A DNA stretch of 31,988 nt, from the NCBI GenBank assembly GCA_964401385.1, contig CAYNYF010000049.1, positions 1 through 31,988 on the forward strand, given 5' to 3'. A program made the translations under genes and the position numbers. Origin of the DNA: CAYNYF01 sp964401385 (lineage in GTDB: Bacteria > Planctomycetota > Phycisphaerae > SM23-33). Below are positions 1 through 7,938 of this stretch, piece by piece; the first letter of the stretch is position 1, and each line of letters begins with the position of its first letter. The notes beneath the pieces were generated by a model. The model had not been told where the DNA came from. It worked only from the letters and a program-made list of their open reading frames with translations, and ran no database searches.

Positions 1-164
1 GTGGGCAGGCACAGTGTGAAGAGGCAAAGATGCGTCTGCGCCGCGGGGCGGGCAGGGATGGCGGGCAGGCGTGTCATTCGTGTTCCCATTCGTTGGGAGG
101 CGTGGAAACCGCGGCCGAGGCCACTGTTCAAACATTGTTGCGGTCCGCTTAGCATGGGTGCGAC

Positions 165-428
165 ATGAGAATCAGAGAATTCCAGGACTTCATTCGCAAG
201 CGCTACTACCAGCGCGACAGCGAGCGCGGCACGCCGGGAACCTTCATGTGGCTGGTGGAGGAGGTGGGCGAGCTATCCAGCGCCCTGGCCGCCGGCCAGA
301 AGGCCAACATGAAAGAGGAATTTGCCGACGTCCTCGCCTGGCTGTGCACGCTGGCCAACATCAACGACGTCGATCTGGAAACCGCCATCCAGAAATACAC
401 CGTCGGCGGCGTGGACGGGTTCAAATAG
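165..428 (+). CDS. MazG-like nucleotide pyrophosphohydrolase, short form
   Basis: The 87-residue product resembles the all-alpha NTP pyrophosphohydrolase superfamily, which hydrolyses (d)NTPs to NMP and PPi, often for nucleotide-pool cleaning. The metal-binding signature is visible as VEEVGEL (about residues 31-37) followed by EEFADVLAW (about 51-59), the paired ExxE and ExxD acidic clusters of the family. Many small MazG-like proteins of this type end in a Cys-rich tail after the KY motif. This one stops soon after IQKYTVGG with no cysteines there. The ATG at 165 begins at the usual first helix (MRIREFQDF) but has no good Shine-Dalgarno. It is followed by a separately promoted cold-shock gene, so it is probably monocistronic. 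The family call is firm; the substrate is unknown. Confidence 0.82.
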   Translation: MRIREFQDFIRKRYYQRDSERGTPGTFMWLVEEVGELSSALAAGQKANMKEEFADVLAWLCTLANINDVDLETAIQKYTVGGVDGFK

Positions 429-668
429 CGCCCCCGCGGGCCCCGCCGCCGCAGCCGACGCCAAAAGCATGCCCGGAAAATCCCGCGCAAAAAGCTTGCC
501 GGCAGGCGAGTTTGGCGTAGAGTATAAGCCAGTCACATCTTTCTTACTGCGGGTCTTTGGCCGTGTCAGTCATGTCATTTCATGACGGTCTGTGTCGGGA
601 GTTGCCGCGGCGAAACGGGCGGTCTTCCTCCTGTCCACAACGCTTCCGTCGCGGCGGAGGTCTCTGTC
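429..668. other. Intergenic region upstream of the cold-shock gene
   Basis: No gene seen. It holds a candidate sigma-70-like promoter (TTGCCG at 496-501, 16 bases, TAGAGT at 518-523), a 6-bp inverted repeat (569-574 with 581-586) and the Shine-Dalgarno GGAGG at 656-660. If the promoter is real the cold-shock mRNA has a leader of about 140 nt. Long leaders are known for some bacterial csp genes. Confidence 0.45.
496..523 (+). promoter_or_regulatory. Candidate promoter of the cold-shock gene
   Basis: TTGCCG (4/6 to the -35 consensus) is separated by 16 bases from TAGAGT (4/6 to -10). The position fits a roughly 140-nt leader to the ATG at 669. This is weak, sequence-only evidence; an overlapping TATAAG at 523-528 would be too far from the same -35. 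Confidence 0.3.
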
Positions 669-875
669 ATGCCCACGGGCAAGGTTAAGTGGTTCAGCAG
701 CGCAAAGGGATTCGGCTTCATCTGTTGCGACGGGGCGGACAAGGACATCTTTGTCCACTACTCCGCGATCAGCGCCGACGGCTACCGGTCCCTCAACGAA
801 GGGGATCAAGTCGAATTCGAGCTGGTCGACGGCCCCAAGGGACCCAAGGCCGAAAACGTCGTCAGGGTTGAGTGA
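669..875 (+). CDS. Cold-shock-domain protein (CspA family)
   Basis: This 68-residue single-domain nucleic-acid chaperone binds single-stranded RNA/DNA through an OB fold. It begins MPTGKVKWFSSAKGFGFI, containing the family start and RNP1 (KGFGFI, residues 13-18). RNP2 is IFVHYS (27-32), and the domain closes with GPKAENV. Length matches CspA relatives. An in-frame upstream extension exists, but the ATG at 669 is preceded by GGAGG at 656-660 with an 8-base gap and aligns with the family N-terminus. RNP1 is followed by two adjacent cysteines (CC at 19-20), unusual but not function-breaking. It converges on alr, with a GC hairpin between the two stops. Confidence 0.95.
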   Translation: MPTGKVKWFSSAKGFGFICCDGADKDIFVHYSAISADGYRSLNEGDQVEFELVDGPKGPKAENVVRVE

Positions 876-883
876 ACCCGCTC

Positions 884-908
884 CGGGCCTTCCGCGGACG
901 GAGGCCCG
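884..908. terminator. GC-rich hairpin between convergent genes
   Basis: CGGGCCT plus CCG (one-base bulge) pairs with CGGAGGCCCG around a CGGA loop, giving a stem of about 10 bp. It lies 8 bases after the cold-shock stop and between convergent genes, so it could serve both. No T-run follows, so intrinsic termination is uncertain. Confidence 0.4.
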
Positions 909-972
909 CTCCGCCGGCGGCGGGCAGTGCGGAAGGGGCCACGGGTGCAGTCGCCGGGGGCCGGCGGTCCGG

Positions 973-2088
973 TCAATCCGCGATGACGCGGGCGATGCGA
1001 TCGCCCAGCCGGGTGATTATCTCATACGGCACTGTGCCCGCCAGGCGGGCCAGGTTGGCCACGCTGTGGGGGGCGTCCGGATCGGGGCTGACGATCTCCA
1101 CCGTCTGCTTGACCTTCACCCCCGGCACGCCCGTGACCTCGATGATAGTCTGATCCATGCTGACCCGGCCGCGAACGGGGCAGTCCACGCCGGCCACCCG
1201 CATGGAGGCCACGTTGGAGAAGGAGCGGAAGTAGCCGTCGGCGTATCCGATCGGCACCAGGGCCAGGCGGGCGGGCTGGGCGAACTCATACGTCAGCCCG
1301 TAGCCGGTGCGAGCCCCGGCCGGAACGTCCTTGACCAGCACGATGGGCGCGGTCACGCGCATCGAGGGCCGCAGCGGCAGCACGTTGGTGAGGGTCTCCG
1401 AGGGCTGATAGCCGTACAGGGCCATTCCCGGACGCACCATGTCCAGACGCGTCTCCGGCAGGTCGATCAGGGCGGCCGAATTGGCCGCGTGCAGGGTCAG
1501 GCCGGCCCGCCCGCCGCACGCCTGCACGGTCGAGATAAATCGCTGCAACTGGCTTCTTGTAAAAGACTTGTCCCTGTCCTCGGCGACCGCGAAGTGGGTG
1601 TACATGCCGGTGAGCCTGACGTGCTCGGCGGCTCGGATGGCTTCGATGAGGGCGGGGGCCTGCTCCGGCAGGATTCCCCCGCGGCTCATGCCGGTGTCGA
1701 TCTTGACGTGCACCTCGGCCGGGCGGTGGGCCTTGTTCGCCGCCTCGGCCAGCAGGTCCAGCTCGTCCGGGCCGGTGACGGTCAGGGCGACGTCGGCGGC
1801 GATGAGTTCGGCCAGGTTCTCGGCGTCGGAGGCCGCCGCCGTCGTGAACATCAGCACCGGCCGCTGCCAGCCCAGCTCCCGAAGCTCTGCCGCCTCCGAG
1901 CAGATGGCGACGGAGAGCATGTCCGCGCCCGCGCCGATGACCCCCAGGACCTCCCGTACGCCGTGGCCGTAGGCGTTGGCCTTGACCACCGGAGAGAGCT
2001 TCACCCCCGGCCCCAGCAGGTTGCGAATCACCTTGACGTTGTGTTGGATCGCGGAGACCGAGATTTCCGCACGCAGATAGCCATCCAT
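973..2088 (-). CDS. alr: Alanine racemase
   Basis: A fold-type III PLP enzyme interconverting L- and D-alanine for peptidoglycan synthesis. The N-terminal TIM barrel carries the PLP lysine in VVKANAYGHG (Lys36). The C-terminal domain has the family catalytic tyrosine region TGYGLTYEF (Tyr263 likely) and GRVSMDQ (about 307-313), which supplies the Met-Asp pair. GYADGYFRS (281-289) is also typical. At 371 residues it is full length. The frame stays open 39 codons further upstream, but MDGYLRAEI aligns with the normal alr start, so 2088 was chosen. It lies 200 bases downstream of the DRE-TIM aldolase on the same strand, possibly co-transcribed. D-Ala supply fits with the DacB-type carboxypeptidase found further right. 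Confidence 0.95.
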   Translation of the reverse strand: MDGYLRAEISVSAIQHNVKVIRNLLGPGVKLSPVVKANAYGHGVREVLGVIGAGADMLSVAICSEAAELRELGWQRPVLMFTTAAASDAENLAELIAADVALTVTGPDELDLLAEAANKAHRPAEVHVKIDTGMSRGGILPEQAPALIEAIRAAEHVRLTGMYTHFAVAEDRDKSFTRSQLQRFISTVQACGGRAGLTLHAANSAALIDLPETRLDMVRPGMALYGYQPSETLTNVLPLRPSMRVTAPIVLVKDVPAGARTGYGLTYEFAQPARLALVPIGYADGYFRSFSNVASMRVAGVDCPVRGRVSMDQTIIEVTGVPGVKVKQTVEIVSPDPDAPHSVANLARLAGTVPYEIITRLGDRIARVIAD

Positions 2089-2290
2089 GGCAGAGACTGC
2101 TTTACGCCGAAGGCAACGCTCGGCGGGAAAGGCCGCGACGGGACTGATCCAAATACATTCATCGGCACGACCCGCCGATCCGCTTTCCCGGAAAACCGCT
2201 GGCATGTAAAATTAACTGCGTCGGAAGGTTAAACGGGTCGTTCTGACGCCCTCCGGCGCCCGTCCGACCCGCGGCAACTGCGCGGCCGGG

Positions 2291-3244
2291 CTACTCCCCG
2301 GGGTCTTCGATGAGATGCTCGTAGAACTTCACGAACTCCTTCTTTTCCGCGGTCTTCATCAACGCCATCGCCTCCCGGGGGTGCTGGTCCAGGGTGCCGG
2401 TGAGCATGTAGGGAATGTGATAGCCCCACTCGATCTCCTTGCGCAGCGGGAGGATCGTGTTGGCGATCGCCTCCAGCACCGGCTTGAGGTCGAACTTTGG
2501 ATTCTTCAGGAACCCCAGCAGCAGCTCCAGCGGGCAGTTGCCGGCCGCCCTGCCCAGCCCGTACAGCGTGCCGTCGACGTAATTGGCGCCGCGGATAATG
2601 GCCTCGATGGTGTTGGCGAAGGCCAATTGCTGGTTGTTGTGGAAGTGCCCGCCGATCTCCTTGGTCTTCAGGTACATCTTATACTTCTCGATGAGGAAAT
2701 GGACCTCCTCGCTGTACAGCGCCCCGAAGCTGTCCACGACGTAGACGGCCTGGACGGAGGTCTCCTCCTCCATCTGCTGGAGGGCCTCGTCCAGGAAGGG
2801 CGATCCCTCGTGGGAGATGGCCATGACGTTGATGGTGCACTCGTAGCCCTTGTCGGTGGCGTTGTTGGCCAGGTGGATGGCCTTGTCCACGTCCTTGACG
2901 TAGGTGGCCACGCGGATCAGGTCGACCACGGACTCCTCGCAGGGCAGGATGTCCTCGGCCACGGCCTTGTGGGCGTCCTGCATGATGGAGAGCTTCGTCT
3001 GGCGCGGGTCGATGCCGTCGACGGCCCGGCGGAGTTGGTCCTCGTCGCAGAACCGCCACGGCCCGAACTTCTCCGGCGAGAACATTTCCTTGCTGTTGCG
3101 GTAGCCCAGCTCCACGTAATCGACGCCGGCGGCGCAGGCCGCGGCGTACACCGCGCGCACGGTCTCCAGCGTGAAGTACGAATCGTTGGTCAACCCGCCA
3201 TCGCGGATGGTGCAGTCGACGACTCTGATTTCAGGACGGTACAT
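2291..3244 (-). CDS. DRE-TIM (HMGL-like) aldolase, substrate unknown
   Basis: This 317-residue TIM-barrel metallolyase belongs to the family that includes 4-hydroxy-2-oxovalerate aldolase and HMG-CoA lyase. The signature VVDCTIRDGGL (residues 8-18) holds the divalent-metal aspartate and catalytic arginine. A later block has the metal-binding histidines in GGHFHNNQQLAFANT and the glycine-rich GLGRAAGNCPLE that follows in this family. The start at 3244 has GGGAG about 8 bases upstream; an in-frame 36-codon extension is not family-like. The acylating-dehydrogenase partner usual for the hydroxy-oxovalerate pathway is absent, so that pathway is not supported. It is divergent from asd and upstream of alr. 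The family is certain and the reaction open. Confidence 0.85.
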   Translation of the reverse strand: MYRPEIRVVDCTIRDGGLTNDSYFTLETVRAVYAAACAAGVDYVELGYRNSKEMFSPEKFGPWRFCDEDQLRRAVDGIDPRQTKLSIMQDAHKAVAEDILPCEESVVDLIRVATYVKDVDKAIHLANNATDKGYECTINVMAISHEGSPFLDEALQQMEEETSVQAVYVVDSFGALYSEEVHFLIEKYKMYLKTKEIGGHFHNNQQLAFANTIEAIIRGANYVDGTLYGLGRAAGNCPLELLLGFLKNPKFDLKPVLEAIANTILPLRKEIEWGYHIPYMLTGTLDQHPREAMALMKTAEKKEFVKFYEHLIEDPGE

Positions 3245-3317
3245 CTGATCTGCTCCCTGTATCTGTAAGACCGCGCCGGCTAACCACTCGCGGCCGGCGC
3301 CTAATTGTGAACCTAGG

Positions 3318-3323
3318 ATCATA
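3318..3323 (-). promoter_or_regulatory. Possible -10 element of the aldolase gene
   Basis: TATGAT on the minus strand matches the -10 consensus in 5 of 6 bases and lies 73 bases before the aldolase start. No recognisable -35 sits 16-18 bases upstream. Weak evidence. Confidence 0.25.
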
Positions 3324-3502
3324 CAATAACATCGTGCCGTTTGCCCCCCCAAATGAAGTAAGAGCAGCGATTTTCCCCGGCCCCGCCGGGCGCGGAAAGC
3401 GGTTGGTCCGGACCGGGATTTCTGGTACGCTATCGGGTTGCCCGACCGGTGCCGGCCGGGCCCTCAAGCGAAGAACCATTATGTGTCAGGGCACGTGAGA
3501 CC

Positions 3503-4507
3503 GTGAGCTTTCGTACTGCCATCTTGGGCGCCACCGGGGCGGTCGGCAGCGAGTTCTTGCAGATCCTGGCCCAGCGGGACTTTCCGCTGGTGAGCCTGAA
3601 GCTGCTGGCCTCGAGCCGATCGGCCGGCAGGAAGCTGAAATTCCGCGGCGACGAACTCGTCGTCGAGGAAGTTTCCGAGAAGAGCTTTGACGGGATCGAG
3701 CTGGTGCTGGCGTCGGCCGGCGGGCCGATCTCCAAGAAGTTCGCCCCGATCGCCGCCTCGGCCGGGGCTGTCGTCGTCGACAACACCTCCGCCTTCCGCA
3801 TGGACCCGGAGGTGCCGCTGGTGATCCCGGAGATCAACGCCGGGGACATCCCGTCGCACAAGGGAATCATCGCCAACCCCAACTGCTCGACGATCATCAT
3901 GAACGTGCCGGTCTGGCCGCTGCACCGGGTCAACCCCGTCCGCCGCATCGTGGTCAGCACGTATCAGGCCGCCAGCGGCGCCGGGGCCCAGGCCATGGCC
4001 GAACTGGAAGAGGGCAGCCGGGCGATGCTGGCCGGAGAGTCCTTCCAGCCCAAGGTGCTGCCGCACGTCGCCGCCTTCAACGTCTTCAGCCACAACAGCG
4101 ACGTCGGCCCGGACGGCTACAACCTGGAAGAGACCAAGATGGTCCGCGAGACGCGGAAGATCTTCCACAGCCCGGAGATGCTGATCACCGCCACCTGCGT
4201 GCGCGTGCCGGTGCTCCGCGCCCACAGCGAGGCGATCAACCTGGAGTTTGCCGAGCCCATCACCGCCGAGCAGGTCCGCCAGATCCTCACCTCGGCGGCC
4301 GGCGTCAAGATCGTCGACGACCGCGAGCGGAGCTACTTCCCCATGCCGCTGGACGCCAGCGGGCGGGACGAGATCCTGGTCGGGCGGATCCGGCAGGACA
4401 TTTCCCGGCCGGACGGGCGCGGAATCGAAATGTTCGTCAGCGGGGATCAGCTCCGCAAGGGAGCCGCGCTGAACGCCATCCAGATCGCCGAGGCCCTTGC
4501 CGGCTGA
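3503..4507 (+). CDS. asd: Aspartate-semialdehyde dehydrogenase
   Basis: Reduces aspartyl-4-phosphate to aspartate-semialdehyde with NADPH, the branch step to lysine/diaminopimelate, threonine and methionine. The Rossmann start ILGATGAVG (residues 7-15) binds the cofactor. The catalytic cysteine is in ANPNCST (Cys128). YQAASGAG follows, and CVRVPVLRAHSEA carries the active-site histidine. The NSDVG...EETKMVRET segment is typical of bacterial Asd. At 334 residues the length is normal. The start is a GTG at 3503, chosen because the nucleotide-binding strand follows at the usual distance; the upstream in-frame extension has no family match. The ribosome-binding site is poor. It is divergent from the aldolase gene. 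Confidence 0.95.
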   Translation: MSFRTAILGATGAVGSEFLQILAQRDFPLVSLKLLASSRSAGRKLKFRGDELVVEEVSEKSFDGIELVLASAGGPISKKFAPIAASAGAVVVDNTSAFRMDPEVPLVIPEINAGDIPSHKGIIANPNCSTIIMNVPVWPLHRVNPVRRIVVSTYQAASGAGAQAMAELEEGSRAMLAGESFQPKVLPHVAAFNVFSHNSDVGPDGYNLEETKMVRETRKIFHSPEMLITATCVRVPVLRAHSEAINLEFAEPITAEQVRQILTSAAGVKIVDDRERSYFPMPLDASGRDEILVGRIRQDISRPDGRGIEMFVSGDQLRKGAALNAIQIAEALAG

Positions 4508-4510
4508 AGC

Positions 4511-4531
4511 CCGGGGGCGGCCCCCGCCCGG
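4511..4531. terminator. GC hairpin after asd
   Basis: A GGGGG-CGG-CCCCC core with flanking CCGGG/CCCGG complementarity lies just after the asd stop. It is not followed by a T-run, so it may instead be an mRNA-end structure. Confidence 0.3.
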
Positions 4532-4654
4532 CATACATTGCCCGGATTTGCCAGAACCAGCGGAGCTAACGCCGGCGGCGCGAGTTGTATATCATAGAGG
4601 GGACGGGTTCCGGCTGTGGCCGGCCGGCGACGATCGCGGAAGCGGGAGGAAGAG

Positions 4655-6370
4655 ATGACGCGCCTGTTCGTTGCAGGGCTGCCGTGGTTCATCGTCGCGG
4701 CCACCGCGGCCGCGCCCGCCACCCAGCCCGCCGCCGAAGCCAAGCTCGTCCGGGACCTCTACGGCCGGCGGATCGAGCAGGCGCTGGTCACGTCGGACAC
4801 GAGCGACAACGTCACGCTGACGCGGGAGCTGCTGGTGGCCGCCGCCGATTCGGCCAGCCCCGCCCTGCTGCGTCACCTTCTGGCGATGCAGGCGGTCAAG
4901 CTGGGCACGCCCGTCGGAACGACCGAAGCGGCCAAGCTGGCGCGGCAGGCGCTGGCGCTGGCGGACCGGCTCCGCCCGCTGAAGCCCACCTGGAAATGGC
5001 AGTTGCGGCTGAACATCGCCCGGCAGTGCCACGAAGTCGCCCGCAAGGCCGGGGCGAGCAAGGAGACGCTTTCCCCGCTGGCCGAGGCGCTCACACAGGA
5101 CGAAATCGGCCTGGCCAGGGCGATGATGCGCGAGCAGGACCTCGACCGGGCTTACGGAATTCTGATAGCCGCCCGCGGCCGGGCCAAGGCGCTCGGGCTT
5201 CCGGCGACCGAGGCAGAGGCCGACGCCGCCATGCAGGAGCTGAAGGCCTACCGGCTGCGGCTGAACCGCATCCGCCTCGCCGAGGCCCAGCTCCGACGAG
5301 CAACGCAAGCCAACGACGACGACGACGTCAAGGTCGCCAGGCAGAAGCTCGCCCTGATCTATCTGCTCGACGACGGCGACCTGGCGAAGGCCCATTCCTA
5401 CCTCGCCGGCAGCGGGCACGCCTACGAGGCTCCCGTCAAGGCGGCCGTGGCCTTTTCCGCAAAGCCACACCGATTGCCTCCGCCGGCGGCCTGCAACCAG
5501 GTGGTGGAATCGCTAGCGGCGGCCGCCAAGAAGGCGGCCAACAGGGCGGCGCGGGTCAGCATCGCCACGGCCGGGATGAACCTCTGCCGGGCGTTCCTGG
5601 CGACCAATCCGCAAGGGCTGCCGGCGACCAAGGCCCGGCTGCTGCTGCTCCAGGTGGAGCGACTGGCCGAGGATAGCCCCGCCCACCGCCTCATCCGCAG
5701 GCTCAAGGCGAACTACGGCTCCCTGGACGCGAAGATCGAGGTCCTGCAAGACGGCGTGGTGCGGTTCTCGTACGACTTCTCCGACCCGAAGCAGCGCGGC
5801 GACTGGACGGAAACGGAGGGCCGCTGGCAGGTGAGTCGGGTCCGGAACAAGCACATCCTGGTGGCCACCTGCCCCAACCAAAGCCGCGCCCGCCTCGAGA
5901 ACCGGCTGCGCTTCCGCCCCGACAAGCCGCTGTCGCTGTCGTTCCGGGTCAGCGGGCAGCGGACCCTGGCGGGGCTGCTGATCTTCATTCGCGACATCTC
6001 CTCGCGGTCGTTGCGAAGCTACATCGAGTTCGAGCTGGGGGCGTTGCACAACACCTGCTCGCGGCTGTGCGACTACGGCTCGACGGTGTGGTCCGACGCC
6101 CGGGTCAAGATTGTGCCCAACAGGGTCTACCGGGTGGAGATCACCTGGGACGGGGCCAGGACCGTCACCTGGACGGTCAACGGGAAGCTCTTGTGCAAAC
6201 ACAAGCTTCAGTACCTCAGGCGAGGCGTTGCCGATTTCAAGCTGAGCGTGGGGCTGCAAACCTTGCGTCACGACGCCGGCTTCGACGACGTTAAGGTCGA
6301 AGGGGTCGTCATCGAGGACCCGGGGGAGAAGCCGAGTTCCTCCAGCGGCTCGGGCTGGCCCGTGCCCTGA
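4655..6370 (+). CDS. Exported protein with helical repeats and C-terminal lectin-like domain, unrecognised
   Basis: I do not recognise a named family. The 571-residue product starts with a likely signal peptide (MTRLFVAGLPWFIVAATAAA, cut before or within the APATQPAA segment). Residues of about 30-350 are Ala/Leu/Arg-rich amphipathic helices reminiscent of TPR-like repeats (LARQALALADRLRPLKP, KAHSYLAGSGHAYE). From about 360 it changes to beta-rich sequence (VRFSYDFSDPKQRGDW, YIEFELGALHN, YRVEITWDGARTVTWTVNG), resembling concanavalin-like or DUF1080-like domains that often bind sugars in planctomycetes. The start at 4655 is set by GGGAGGA 4 bases upstream. It may be the first gene of a unit with truA, 119 bases downstream. 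A secreted or periplasmic role is an inference. Confidence 0.72.
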   Translation: MTRLFVAGLPWFIVAATAAAPATQPAAEAKLVRDLYGRRIEQALVTSDTSDNVTLTRELLVAAADSASPALLRHLLAMQAVKLGTPVGTTEAAKLARQALALADRLRPLKPTWKWQLRLNIARQCHEVARKAGASKETLSPLAEALTQDEIGLARAMMREQDLDRAYGILIAARGRAKALGLPATEAEADAAMQELKAYRLRLNRIRLAEAQLRRATQANDDDDVKVARQKLALIYLLDDGDLAKAHSYLAGSGHAYEAPVKAAVAFSAKPHRLPPPAACNQVVESLAAAAKKAANRAARVSIATAGMNLCRAFLATNPQGLPATKARLLLLQVERLAEDSPAHRLIRRLKANYGSLDAKIEVLQDGVVRFSYDFSDPKQRGDWTETEGRWQVSRVRNKHILVATCPNQSRARLENRLRFRPDKPLSLSFRVSGQRTLAGLLIFIRDISSRSLRSYIEFELGALHNTCSRLCDYGSTVWSDARVKIVPNRVYRVEITWDGARTVTWTVNGKLLCKHKLQYLRRGVADFKLSVGLQTLRHDAGFDDVKVEGVVIEDPGEKPSSSSGSGWPVP

Positions 6371-6489
6371 GCGGCGCGCGGCAATCCTCCAACACTGGAC
6401 GCGCCCATCTCGCCTGGGCAGGCGTGGACACCTCCCCCGGCGGGTCGGGGCGGCTTGACCGCGAGCCGGTCAGGGGCGATGATTCCCGC

Positions 6490-7272
6490 ATGAGCGATTC
6501 GCCGCAGCGGTCATCTTCGCAAGCGCGGAACATCAAGCTGGTCGTCGCCTATGACGGCACGCGCTACCACGGCTGGCAGCGGCAGGCCGACGGCGTGCTG
6601 ACGGTGCAGGGGTGCATGGAGGCGGCGGCCGGGCGCATCCTCGGCCACCCGGTGAACATCGCCGGGGCGGGCCGCACCGACGCCGGCGTCCACGCCACCG
6701 GGCAGGTGGCGAACCTGCACACGTCCAACCTGAGCATCCCCACGCTCAACTTTCGGCGGGCGCTGAACTCGGCCCTGCCGGCGGACATCGCGGCGGTCTC
6801 GGCCGAAGAGGCCCCGCCGGCCTTCCACGCCTCCGGCTCGGCCGTCGCCAAGACGTATCGCTATCGCATCTGCCGCCGGCCGCTCAAGTCCGTCATGCAG
6901 GCCAGCCACGTGTACCATTTCTGGCCGGAGCTGGACGCCGGGCGCATGGCGGCGGCCGGGGCGCGGCTGCTGGGCGAACACGACTTCCGCGGCTTCGCCT
7001 TCGCCGCCGAGCGCCGTAAGAACAGCGTCCGCACCATCACCGGCTGCCAGGTGAGCGAGCCCGACGAGGAGCTGCACGTGGCCGTCACCGGCGACGGCTT
7101 CCTGTACAAGATGGTGCGCAACATCGTGGGCACGCTGATTGAGATCGGCCGCGGGAGGTGGCGGCCGGATCGGATCGACGAGATCCTCCAGAGCCGCGAC
7201 CGCGGCCTGGCCGGACCGACCGCGCCGGCGTCGGGCCTGTGCCTTGTCCACGTGGAGTATCCCCCCTGGTGA
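6490..7272 (+). CDS. truA: tRNA pseudouridine(38-40) synthase TruA
   Basis: Isomerises uridines 38-40 of the tRNA anticodon stem-loop to pseudouridine. The N-terminal strand KLVVAYDGTRYHGWQRQ (about residues 16-32) is the family hallmark. The catalytic aspartate is Asp64 in AGRTDAGVHATGQV. The C-terminal half has the expected HDFRGFAF and FLYKMVRNIVGTLIEIG blocks. At 260 residues it is full length. ATG 6490 was preferred to an in-frame start 22 codons earlier because the family begins close to the first beta strand. It converges on the PilZ gene. With miaA also in the window, two anticodon-loop modification genes lie within 8 kb, not obviously linked. Confidence 0.95.
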   Translation: MSDSPQRSSSQARNIKLVVAYDGTRYHGWQRQADGVLTVQGCMEAAAGRILGHPVNIAGAGRTDAGVHATGQVANLHTSNLSIPTLNFRRALNSALPADIAAVSAEEAPPAFHASGSAVAKTYRYRICRRPLKSVMQASHVYHFWPELDAGRMAAAGARLLGEHDFRGFAFAAERRKNSVRTITGCQVSEPDEELHVAVTGDGFLYKMVRNIVGTLIEIGRGRWRPDRIDEILQSRDRGLAGPTAPASGLCLVHVEYPPW

Positions 7273-7338
7273 AAAGCAACCGTCGAGCCAACCCAGGATA
7301 CGGCCCTGGCGGCCGGCACCCGCGGCGGCGCGGCGCGG

Positions 7339-7668
7339 CTACGTCATCGGCTGCCCGAAGCGAATCCCCACCGGGAGGTGCCCGTCGGACAGCATCTTCG
7401 CCCGATCCACGCGAACCACGGTTCCGTCGAGCGGGGAATCGCTCAGTCGGCCGAACTCCGGCCGGCCGTGCACGTCCAGCTTCAACTGGATCGGTTGCCC
7501 CGAAGCCACCGGCGTGCCCGCCGGAACGTACACCAGGATGCCCCCCCGGGACATGTCGACGCTCCGGGCCGGGAACTCCCGCCCGGACGCGCAATGATAG
7601 AATTGCACCGTTGCCGCAAGCGGATACCGAACGAACTGCCTTCGATCTGCCGAGGGACGCTCGCTCAT
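7339..7668 (-). CDS. Stand-alone PilZ-domain protein, probable c-di-GMP receptor
   Basis: The 109-residue product is one PilZ domain, a beta barrel that binds cyclic di-GMP and passes the signal to partner proteins (motility, exopolysaccharide, surface attachment). Both ligand motifs are intact: RxxxR in RRQFVRYPL (Arg10, Arg14) and DxSxxG in VDMSRGGILV (Asp38, Ser40, Gly43). Binding is therefore likely. There is no membrane segment or second domain. The start at 7668 has AAGGAAGG upstream, and a perfect TATAAT lies about 40 bases before it. It is convergent with truA and divergent from phosphofructokinase. No cyclase or phosphodiesterase gene is nearby, so the output is unknown. Confidence 0.9.
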   Translation of the reverse strand: MSERPSADRRQFVRYPLAATVQFYHCASGREFPARSVDMSRGGILVYVPAGTPVASGQPIQLKLDVHGRPEFGRLSDSPLDGTVVRVDRAKMLSDGHLPVGIRFGQPMT

Positions 7669-7707
7669 TGTTAGCGCCTTCCTTGCCGCTGCCCCAAGAC
7701 ACCGTAG

Positions 7708-7713
7708 ATTATA
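7708..7713 (-). promoter_or_regulatory. TATAAT -10 element of the PilZ gene
   Basis: A perfect TATAAT on the minus strand about 40 bases before the PilZ start. No good -35 was found at 16-18 bases, so it may be activator-dependent or a chance match. Confidence 0.35.
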
Positions 7714-7938
7714 TCGGATCGGGCGCGTCCCGGCTAGAGCTAGGCGAAGCCTTTCTTGACAGACGCCGCCGCCGCCCCCCGGCCGGGCGCCGCAAGATCG
7801 GGCGCAAAAAGAGGATACGGACCGCCTTGAAAAGCCGCCGAAGAAATCTCGACGTTTTTCCCGCCGGCGGGGCGACCTTCGCGCCCGGCGGGCACCCCGG
7901 CGGCAGCGGGCGGCGCCTCTTGTGAACGGAAGACGGTG

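Noticed and set aside
592..2232. Open frame of 546 codons on the plus strand
   Set aside because: It overlaps the cold-shock gene in another frame and lies antisense to alanine racemase. It has no domain signature.
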